Assembly: GCF_018119405.1 (NCBI RefSeq)
Contig: NZ_JAGPWC010000055.1
Span: 1 to 34,386 of the forward strand
From: Massilia sp. ST3
GTDB taxonomy: Bacteria > Pseudomonadota > Gammaproteobacteria > Burkholderiales > Burkholderiaceae_D
DNA: 34,386 bases
Direction: 5' to 3'
Each line of letters begins with the position of its first letter. The stretch's first letter is position 1. This document shows positions 29,410 through 34,386 of this stretch, in pieces. The notes below the pieces were generated by a model, which saw nothing but the letters and a program-made list of their open reading frames with translations, did no database searches and was not told the DNA's origin. The position numbers and the translations under genes are program-made.

Positions 29410-29964
29410 TCAGGCCAGGCGTTCCGCCGCCTGGCGCACCCGCTGGCCGAAGAGCAGCGCGGTGCGCATGTCGCCCGGCACCATCTCGTCGGTCGATGCA
29501 TTGGACGGGGTGGCGGTTGCCAGGCCGGCGAAGGACGACAGGTAGTTCACGTCGTCGCGCTGCGCCTCCTTGGCGTTACTCGGCATCATGCCCGTGCCGA
29601 CCCAGACCATGCCGTGCTGCTGGGCCAGGGTGAACATGGTGTACAGCGTGGTCTGCTTGTCGCCCGCCACCGAGGCAGAATTGGTGAACGCAGCGCCCAG
29701 CTTGTCCTTCCAGCCCTGGGCCGCCCAGACCTTCGAGGACTGGTCGGCGAACTTCTTGAACTGCCAGCTGACGTTGCCCATGTAGGTCGGCGTGCCGAAC
29801 ACGATGGCGTCGGCTGCGGCCAGCTGTTCCCACCCGCCTTCGGGCAGGTTGCCTTCCGCATCGATGGCGAGCAGGGCGCCGCGGCTGCCTTCGGCGACCG
29901 CTTCGGCGACCCTGCGGGTATGGCCGTAGCCGCTATGGAAAACGATGACGATGGATTTGCTCAT
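29410..29964 (-). CDS. Flavodoxin-fold NAD(P)H-dependent oxidoreductase (WrbA-like)
   Basis: A 184-residue cytoplasmic flavodoxin-fold protein. The FMN phosphate loop is SGYGHT at 11-16, PTYMGNVSWQFKKFAD is the isoalloxazine-binding region, and the FTNSASVAGDKQTTL segment is typical of WrbA-like quinone reductases. Such enzymes carry out two-electron reduction of quinones. GGGAG lies before the ATG. It follows the tautomerase gene by 15 bp on the minus strand, so both are expected to use the promoter at 30271-30299, whose operator-like site is shared with the SDR gene. Its end lies 29 bp from the convergent hybrid kinase. Confidence 0.9.
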   Translation of the reverse strand: MSKSIVIVFHSGYGHTRRVAEAVAEGSRGALLAIDAEGNLPEGGWEQLAAADAIVFGTPTYMGNVSWQFKKFADQSSKVWAAQGWKDKLGAAFTNSASVAGDKQTTLYTMFTLAQQHGMVWVGTGMMPSNAKEAQRDDVNYLSSFAGLATATPSNASTDEMVPGDMRTALLFGQRVRQAAERLA

Positions 29965-29979
29965 GATGGTTCTCCCGTA

Positions 29980-30201
29980 TCAGATCGAGCGCTTGGCGGC
30001 CGCCTCGCGCTGGCGGCGCTTGGTGACGGCTTCGCCGCCGTGGCCCCAGTTGTCGGTATTGACTTCGTCGATCACGACGAAGGTGCTTTCGGGGTCCTTG
30101 TTCAGGACATTCACCATCAGGTCGGTCGCGCCGGCGATCATGGCTTCCTTCTGCGCCTTGGTGACGCCTTCGTCGGTCACCTGGATAAGGATGTAGGGCA
30201 T
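29980..30201 (-). CDS. 4-oxalocrotonate tautomerase family protein
   Basis: A 73-residue member of the tautomerase superfamily. The protein starts MPYILIQVTDEGVTKAQKEA, so the catalytic Pro becomes N-terminal after Met removal, and VVIDEVNTDNWGHGGEAVTKRR is the family's C-terminal block. AGGAG eight bases upstream fixes this start against a longer frame. It probably acts on small keto/enol compounds; substrate unknown. It is the first gene of a two-gene operon with the flavodoxin-like reductase. Confidence 0.9.
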   Translation of the reverse strand: MPYILIQVTDEGVTKAQKEAMIAGATDLMVNVLNKDPESTFVVIDEVNTDNWGHGGEAVTKRRQREAAAKRSI

Positions 30202-30270
30202 GCTGTTCTCCTGGTAAGGGTTGTCTGTCGGCGCCTGCATCGTCGAGGCAGCGCGCCGTCCATGGACCGA

Positions 30271-30335
30271 ACTATAGGAAGCCCGGGGCGCCAGAAAAAG
30301 ATGGGATGGAGCAAGACAATCAATACATCATGTAA
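30271..30335 (-). promoter_or_regulatory. Promoter and operator-like site of the tautomerase-flavodoxin operon
   Basis: Read on the minus strand: TTACATGATGTAT-nn-ATT-nn-CTTG (30335 to 30312), then 35 bases, then TATAGT (30276 to 30271). The core TACATGATGTA is a perfect dyad around one base. A TTTTTC at 30299-30294 is a possible -35 at 17 bp. The same block and spacing occur upstream of the SDR gene. The dyad centre lies about 65 bp before the expected transcription start, a common activator position. Apart from this site, and possibly the leader of the LLM gene, I see nothing in the 332-bp gap 30202-30533. Confidence 0.7.
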
Positions 30336-30533
30336 TGAATCGCCTTGAGCGCCTGCCGCTTGGCGAACGAATCCATCCATGCTTCCTCGGCACCGGCTAC
30401 GGGCGGCATTCGTAACACCATGGAACAGGTTTTTTGCGGCCCGGCCGCCTACTCAGGCCAGGCCGGCTCCACTACATTGGCGCCATATCCTCTCCGTTAA
30501 GCCAGTCTCTGCTATTGAAGAAGGAGTATCGCC

Positions 30534-31550
30534 ATGACGCCCCTCCCTGTAACCCCATTCCCGGCGGAACAGATCTCGCCGGACGGCTCCGGACTCGCCC
30601 ACCACCCCGGTTTCCAGCGCCTGTTCCGGCCCGGAGAACTGACGGTCGGCCTCATCCTGCCTTTGGAAACCCATCCGCGCCGTCCGGCGCCGACGATGGC
30701 CGGCCACCTGCAGATGGCCAGGCGCGCCGAGCAGCTCGGCTTCGGCGCGCTGTGGATGCGGGATGTGCCCTTCTACGACCCGGCCTATGGCGACGTGGGC
30801 CAGGTCTACGAGCCCATGGTCTACATGGCTTACCTGGCGGCGGCAACCACGCGAATCGTGCTCGGCACGGCCGGCATCGTGCTGCCGACCCGTGAACCAC
30901 TGATCCTGGCGAAGCAGGCGACCTCCCTCGACCAGCTCAGCGGAGGCAGGCTCGTGCTCGGCCTGTCGTCCGGGGACAGAACCAGCGATTACCCGATGTT
31001 CGGGATCGACTTCGCGAGCCGCGGCGAACGCTACCGCGAAGCCTATGGCGTGCTGCGGTCCGTGACCGAGGAGCGCTTCCCGGCCTATGTGTCCGAGCAT
31101 TTCGGCCGCGCCGGCGGCTCCCTCGAACTGGTGCCGCGGCCCGCGTTCGGACGCATTCCTTCGATCGCCGTCGGCCGGTCGCAGCAATCGCTCGCATGGC
31201 TGGCCGAGCACCTCGACGGCCACCTGGCCTTCGTTCCCGCGCCGGAAGAACTTGCGCCGCTGGTCCGGCTGTGGCGTACGGAAGTGGCGCGCGCCGCGGG
31301 CGAGGCGGCGTTCAAGCCCATCGGCATCGGCGGCTTCTTCGACCTGAGCGACGATCCCGACCAACCCTTCCAGCGCATCCATGGCGGCTTTCGCGCAGGG
31401 CGGAACGGCCTGCGCGACTACCTGCTGCTGGCGCGCGAAGCCGGCGTATCGCACATGGCCCTGAATCCGAAGGTGAGCCGCCAGCCCTATGCGGAAATCA
31501 TGGACCAGCTCAGCGAGTCCGTGCTGCCGGTGTTTCCGGCGCTGGCCTGA
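30534..31550 (+). CDS. LLM-class flavin-dependent oxidoreductase (luciferase-like)
   Basis: A 338-residue cytoplasmic protein with the bacterial luciferase-like TIM barrel. The blocks MARRAEQLGFGALWMRDVPFY, TTRIVLGTAGIVLPTREPL and LDQLSGGRLVLGLSSGD are characteristic of the LLM class, in which the barrel binds FMN or F420; an FMN-dependent monooxygenase or reductase is likely here. GAAGGAG precedes the ATG. It is divergent from the tautomerase operon and about 190 bp before the SDR gene on the same strand, with a weak hairpin (TGGCT-GCC-AGCCA, 31554-31566) just after its stop. Substrate is not evident. Confidence 0.9.
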   Translation: MTPLPVTPFPAEQISPDGSGLAHHPGFQRLFRPGELTVGLILPLETHPRRPAPTMAGHLQMARRAEQLGFGALWMRDVPFYDPAYGDVGQVYEPMVYMAYLAAATTRIVLGTAGIVLPTREPLILAKQATSLDQLSGGRLVLGLSSGDRTSDYPMFGIDFASRGERYREAYGVLRSVTEERFPAYVSEHFGRAGGSLELVPRPAFGRIPSIAVGRSQQSLAWLAEHLDGHLAFVPAPEELAPLVRLWRTEVARAAGEAAFKPIGIGGFFDLSDDPDQPFQRIHGGFRAGRNGLRDYLLLAREAGVSHMALNPKVSRQPYAEIMDQLSESVLPVFPALA

Positions 31551-31553
31551 ACC

Positions 31554-31573
31554 TGGCTGCCAGCCATGTTTCT
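31554..31573 (+). terminator. Weak candidate terminator after the LLM gene
   Basis: TGGCT-GCC-AGCCA is a 5-bp stem followed by a mildly U-rich TGTTTCTC. It is weak as an intrinsic terminator, but its position right after the LLM stop and before the SDR promoter fits. Confidence 0.3.
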
Positions 31574-31620
31574 CATGCTCGTCCGTGGAGGTGACGGCGG
31601 ACGTTCCAGGCCCCGACTCG

Positions 31621-31685
31621 TTACATGATGTATCAATTCTCTTGAGCTAATCCCTATTTATCGTGGTTTCACGCAAAAGTATAGT
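31621..31685 (+). promoter_or_regulatory. Promoter and operator-like site of the SDR-dsbA-like operon
   Basis: TTACATGATGTAT-nn-ATT-nn-CTTG (31621-31644), then 35 bases, then TATAGT (31680-31685); TTTATC at 31657-31662 gives a 17-bp spacer. The 24-bp block matches the minus-strand site at 30335-30312 at 21 positions, and the distance to TATAGT is identical. The AT-rich character also stands out locally. Confidence 0.7.
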
Positions 31686-31737
31686 TTCTCCACCGCAGCT
31701 CGAACGCTGCATCGACCCTACACCGAAGGAGAAACAA

Positions 31738-32481
31738 ATGAGTTCGCAAGCAAAGACCGTCATCGTCACCGGCGCATCCAGCGGCATCGGCTTCGCCATC
31801 GCCCAGGCCTACCTGGCGCGCGGCTACAACGTCGTCGGCAACGCCCGCACCGAGGCCCGCCTGCAGGCCGCGGCAGCCCAGCTCGGCAATCCGGCAAACT
31901 TCGCCGGCGTGGCCGGCGACATCGCCGACCCAGCCACCAGCAAGGCCCTGTTCGAGCGCGCCATCGAGCGCTTCGGCCAGGTCGACATCCTGGTCAACAA
32001 CGCCGGCATCTTCATCGCCAAGCCGGTCGCCGACTACACCCAGGACGACGTCGACGCGATCATCGCCACCAACCTCAAGGGCTTCTTCTATCCCTCGCAG
32101 CGCGCGGCCGAGCACATGGCGGCGCGCAAGCAGGGCCAGATCATCAATATCACGGCAAGCGTCGCGATGCAGCCCAACCTCAAGGTGCCGGCGCTGCTCC
32201 CGGTGCTCATCAAGGGCGGCCTGAACCAGGCGACCCGCGCACTGGCGCTGGAGCTGGCGGCGGCCAACGTGAAGGTGAACTCCGTCGCACCGGGCATCAT
32301 CGAAACGCCGCTGCACGGCGACTACGAGGGCGCGCGCGCCTTCCTGAATTCGCTCGCCCCGACCGGCACCACCGGCGCCACCCAGGACGTGGTCGACGCC
32401 GTGCTGTACCTGAGCGATGCCGGCTTCACGACCGGCGTGGTCCTGCCCGTCGATGGCGGCGCCACCACCGGCGTCTGGTAA
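31738..32481 (+). CDS. SDR-family oxidoreductase lacking the canonical catalytic Tyr
   Basis: A 247-residue Rossmann-fold protein. The cofactor motif TGASSGIG lies at about 11-18, the NNAG block is at about 89-92 (ILVNNAGIF), and the C-terminal VNSVAPGIIETPLH is intact, so NAD(P) binding looks preserved. In the active-site region the lysine is K159 (IKGGLNQATRAL), but the residue four before it is Pro155, not Tyr, in VPALLPVLIKGG. A nearby Ser141 remains. The protein thus belongs to a divergent SDR branch in which the usual YxxxK is incomplete, and chemistry may differ or be absent. AAGGAG precedes the ATG. The DsbA-like gene follows 23 bp later in the same operon. Confidence 0.92.
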   Translation: MSSQAKTVIVTGASSGIGFAIAQAYLARGYNVVGNARTEARLQAAAAQLGNPANFAGVAGDIADPATSKALFERAIERFGQVDILVNNAGIFIAKPVADYTQDDVDAIIATNLKGFFYPSQRAAEHMAARKQGQIINITASVAMQPNLKVPALLPVLIKGGLNQATRALALELAAANVKVNSVAPGIIETPLHGDYEGARAFLNSLAPTGTTGATQDVVDAVLYLSDAGFTTGVVLPVDGGATTGVW

Positions 32482-32504
32482 GCAGCGGACACAAGGAGAA
32501 CGAC

Positions 32505-33167
32505 ATGAGACTGATCTACGCTGGCGACCCGATGTGCTCCTGGTGCTACGGCTTCGGCAAGGAGCTGAGCGCCTTGATGACCCTGCATCCCGGTTTGCGG
32601 CTGGACATCGTCGTGGGCGGCGTACGCGCCGGCGCCACCGACCTCCTCGACGATGCCGGGAAAGCTTTCCGTCTTAACCACTGGGAGCGCGTGGAGGCCA
32701 ACAGCGGCCTGCCCTTCAACCGCGAAGCGTTCCTGGCCCGCGAGAATTTCGTCTACGACACCGAGCCAGTGTGCCGCGCGGTCGTCGCCGCCCGCAGGAT
32801 CGCGCCGCAGGCGGACCTGCTGGCGGTGTTCCGCGCGCTGCAGGCGGCCTTCTATGCCGAGGGCCGTGATACCACCGACGGCCGCGTGCTTGCGCAAGTG
32901 GTCGCGGAGGCGCTTGGCGCACAGGGCTTCCTTTTCGATGCCGACCATGTGCATGACGTCTGGAGCGCGCCCGGCACGCTGGCCGAGACCCGCTCCGACT
33001 TCCGGTTTGTCCGTACGCTCGGGGTACGCAGTTTCCCTGCGCTGTTGCTGGAAGTGGATGGACAGGTCAAGGAAGTCAGCCCTGGCTATGCCCACGTTGG
33101 AGTGCTCGACCATCACCTGCGCAACTTGCTGGCCCAGGTCCATCGACCGGCGATCGAGAGGGCGTAG
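32505..33167 (+). CDS. DsbA-family (FrnE-like) thioredoxin-fold protein
   Basis: A 220-residue protein without a signal peptide, so cytoplasmic. The N-terminal strand leads directly to the redox motif CSWC in GDPMCSWCYGFG, with the helical insertion typical of DsbA/FrnE and the cis-Pro loop VRSFPALLL at about 174-181. It likely acts in cytoplasmic thiol-disulfide or oxidative-stress chemistry. GGAGAA precedes the ATG. It is the second gene after the SDR and is followed by a strong terminator, which defines the operon end. Confidence 0.93.
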   Translation: MRLIYAGDPMCSWCYGFGKELSALMTLHPGLRLDIVVGGVRAGATDLLDDAGKAFRLNHWERVEANSGLPFNREAFLARENFVYDTEPVCRAVVAARRIAPQADLLAVFRALQAAFYAEGRDTTDGRVLAQVVAEALGAQGFLFDADHVHDVWSAPGTLAETRSDFRFVRTLGVRSFPALLLEVDGQVKEVSPGYAHVGVLDHHLRNLLAQVHRPAIERA

Positions 33168-33191
33168 AAATGCGATGCGCAGGCATTAAAT

Positions 33192-33224
33192 AAAAAATGG
33201 CCACCCAAGGGTGGCCATTTTCCA
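33192..33224. terminator. Bidirectional intrinsic terminator
   Basis: A 13-bp perfect stem (AAAATGGCCACCC / GGGTGGCCATTTT, 33194-33206 and 33209-33221) is flanked by T-rich sequence on the right and A-rich sequence on the left. It would stop both the DsbA-like operon (+) and the tRNA transcript (-). Confidence 0.9.
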
Positions 33225-33234
33225 TTTGTATTCT

Positions 33235-33325
33235 TGGCGGAGAGAGGGGGATTCGAACCCCCGATAGGCTATGAACCTATACACGCTTTCCAGGCGTGCG
33301 ACTTAAACCACTCATCCATCTCTCC
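33235..33325 (-). tRNA. tRNA-Ser(GGA)
   Basis: A 91-base class II tRNA with encoded CCA. On the minus strand the acceptor GGAGAGA pairs with TCTCTCC, discriminator G, then CCA. The anticodon loop reads CTGGAAA on a GCACGC/GCGTG-type stem, giving anticodon GGA. A long variable arm (TATAGGTTCATAGCCTATC region) and a T arm GGGGGTTCGAATCCCCC are present. It reads codons UCC/UCU. A strong terminator lies directly downstream. Confidence 0.97.
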
Positions 33326-33404
33326 TGATGGGTTTTCGTGGGTGTCCCACGAAGCCCCCTATTATAGCAAGGATTTCCAGCTCGACAAGGGTGTTCGCCC
33401 AAAG

Positions 33405-33731
33405 TCATGCGGACGGGCCGGCTGGCCAGCGCCGGCGCCAGGGGCGCAGGACGTGGCGCACCGGGTTGACCTGGGTGCCGACCTCCTCCTCGCCGATCAG
33501 GCCGCGCCGCTTCAGGTGGCGCAGCGCCACCTGGACGGCGGATTTCGACAGGCCAGTCTTGACGGCGATGGTCTGCAGGCTGGCGGGGACCTGGTCGCGG
33601 CCGAGGGCGTGAGCGCTGTGCAGCAGGTAGAGGTAGACCACGAAAGCGGCCGGGCGGCGGTCGTGGCCGACCAGGTCGGGCATCAGGACGTCGAAGACGT
33701 AGGCGTCCATTTCTGACTGACGGGTAGTCAT
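33405..33731 (-). CDS. Small winged-helix/HTH protein
   Basis: A 108-residue protein. The central segment VPASLQTIAVKTGLSKSAVQVALRHLKRRGLI is a clear helix-turn-helix with wing, of the type found in MarR/GntR-like or replication-initiator winged helices; no effector domain is present. The N-terminus (MTTRQSEMDAYVFDVLMPDLVG) is not recognised. A TATAGT hexamer (33736-33741, minus strand) is only five bases from this ATG, so the message may be leaderless, or the true start may be the next in-frame ATG (33710, MDAYVFD). Transcriptional regulator is the likely role; targets unknown. It is divergent from the VOC gene. Confidence 0.8.
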   Translation of the reverse strand: MTTRQSEMDAYVFDVLMPDLVGHDRRPAAFVVYLYLLHSAHALGRDQVPASLQTIAVKTGLSKSAVQVALRHLKRRGLIGEEEVGTQVNPVRHVLRPWRRRWPAGPSA

Positions 33732-33815
33732 GGATACTATAGTTTTTAAAATCACACGGGTGGCGATGGTGCCACGATAATGCCGGCTGGTGCAACCAGA
33801 CAGGCATGGCTTTTC

Positions 33816-34181
33816 ATGATTACTCAACTTAAATTCGTCAGCATTCCGGTCGCGGACCAGGACCGCGCCCTCGCCTTCTATACCGAGAAGCTCGGCTTCG
33901 ATATCGCGACCGACCAGCCGATGGGGCCGGGCAAGCGCTGGATCGAGCTGCGCGTTGCGAGTTCGGGGACGCGGGTGGTGCTGTTCACCATGGATGGGCA
34001 GGAGGACCGGATCGGGACCTTCTTCAATGGGGCGTTTGCTTGCGATAACGTGGAGGCGACCTACCGGCAGTTGAGCGGGCGCGGGGTGGAGTTTTTGGAG
34101 GGGCCGACGGCGCAGCCGTGGGGGACGTTTGCCAAGTTCAGGGATTCGGAGGGGAATACGTTTGTGTTGTCGTCGGGGTGA
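33816..34181 (+). CDS. VOC-superfamily (glyoxalase/bleomycin-resistance fold) protein
   Basis: A 121-residue single-domain VOC protein. The strand-helix pattern ITQLKFVSIPVADQDRALAFYTEKLGF at the start and the C-terminal FAKFRDSEGNTFVL with metal-ligand-type Glu are diagnostic. It would act as a dimer with two betaalphabetabetabeta units per subunit; glyoxalase, dioxygenase or drug-binding roles cannot be separated by sequence. The ATG at 33816 begins the domain; an ATG at 33780 would add 12 residues of no recognised content. It is the last gene before the palindromic repeat at the contig end. Confidence 0.9.
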   Translation: MITQLKFVSIPVADQDRALAFYTEKLGFDIATDQPMGPGKRWIELRVASSGTRVVLFTMDGQEDRIGTFFNGAFACDNVEATYRQLSGRGVEFLEGPTAQPWGTFAKFRDSEGNTFVLSSG

Positions 34182-34224
34182 GAATTCATACCGGCGATAA
34201 GACGACGCGGCGACGCGGAGGGTG

Positions 34225-34262
34225 GTTGGACGCGTGGACGGGGGACCCGTCCACCCTACGCA
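34225..34262 (+). repeat. Palindromic repeat copy D
   Basis: GTTGGACGCG, then hairpin GTGGACGGG-GGA-CCCGTCCAC (34234-34254), then CCTACGCA. The flanks match copies A-C while the stem sequence differs. The start of a further copy (GTTGGACGTGG, 34280-34290) runs straight into the terminal G homopolymer. Confidence 0.8.
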
Positions 34263-34288
34263 CGGCGGAGCGGCGGCCGGTTGGACGT

Positions 34289-34386
<98 letters not shown>

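Noticed and set aside
30434..30533. TACAT-like match (CTACATTGG) upstream of the LLM gene as a third operator
   Set aside because: Only five bases match and there is no dyad or TATAGT at the expected spacing.
33235..33325. tRNA-Ser as an integration site for a genomic island
   Set aside because: No integrase gene and no duplicated tRNA 3' end was found in the window.

Overview
The window looks like one complete draft-assembly contig from a GC-rich Gram-negative betaproteobacterium, most likely Oxalobacteraceae close to Massilia. This is inferred from codon use, gene content (LPS heptose genes, TonB receptor, CheW/MCP pair, hybrid PAS kinases) and a short GC-rich palindromic repeat of a kind I associate with Massilia-like genomes. 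Both ends run into G/C homopolymer that looks like sequencing or assembly artefact, and at both ends this starts inside or next to a copy of that repeat.

Layout. 80-2265 (-): a chemoreceptor and CheW in one operon. 2541-5129 (+): a membrane hybrid histidine kinase. 5130-8454: an M28 peptidase, a small monooxygenase-fold protein and a soluble histidine kinase. 8601-8696: a 67-bp near-perfect palindrome and a terminator. 8708-12424 (-): hldD and waaF (LPS inner-core heptose) behind an ABC-F ATPase. 12641-16807 (+): DUF2946 small ORF, TonB receptor and PepSY membrane protein, which resembles the copper-responsive cruR-bfrG arrangement of Bordetella. 16976-17899 (-): heme O synthase, separated from PepSY by several copies of the palindromic repeat.

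18285-24670 is a full carotenoid cluster in the Pantoea order crtE-crtX-crtY-crtI-crtB, with crtZ convergent. The predicted route is FPP to GGPP (CrtE), phytoene (CrtB), lycopene (CrtI), beta-carotene (CrtY), zeaxanthin (CrtZ) and zeaxanthin glucoside (CrtX). The genes overlap or nearly abut, so they are probably one translationally coupled operon. A secreted DUF2141 protein and a haloacetate-dehalogenase-like hydrolase follow.

26294-29380 (+) is a soluble five-PAS hybrid kinase whose kinase core closely resembles the one at 2541-5129. 29410-33167 is a redox/electrophile-type island: flavodoxin-like and tautomerase genes on the minus strand; an LLM oxidoreductase, an SDR lacking the catalytic Tyr, and a DsbA/FrnE-like protein on the plus strand. 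The tautomerase and SDR promoters share a 24-bp block (21 identical) at exactly the same distance from an identical TATAGT -10 hexamer, so one unseen regulator probably controls both. The right end holds a bidirectional terminator, tRNA-Ser(GGA), a winged-helix protein and a VOC-fold protein.

The most interesting points are the DUF2946 leader ORF, which has a CxxC motif and a C-terminal Arg-Gly-Pro-Pro resembling a ribosome-arrest motif ahead of a metal receptor; the shared operator of the redox island; and the gene ends written by palindromic repeats.
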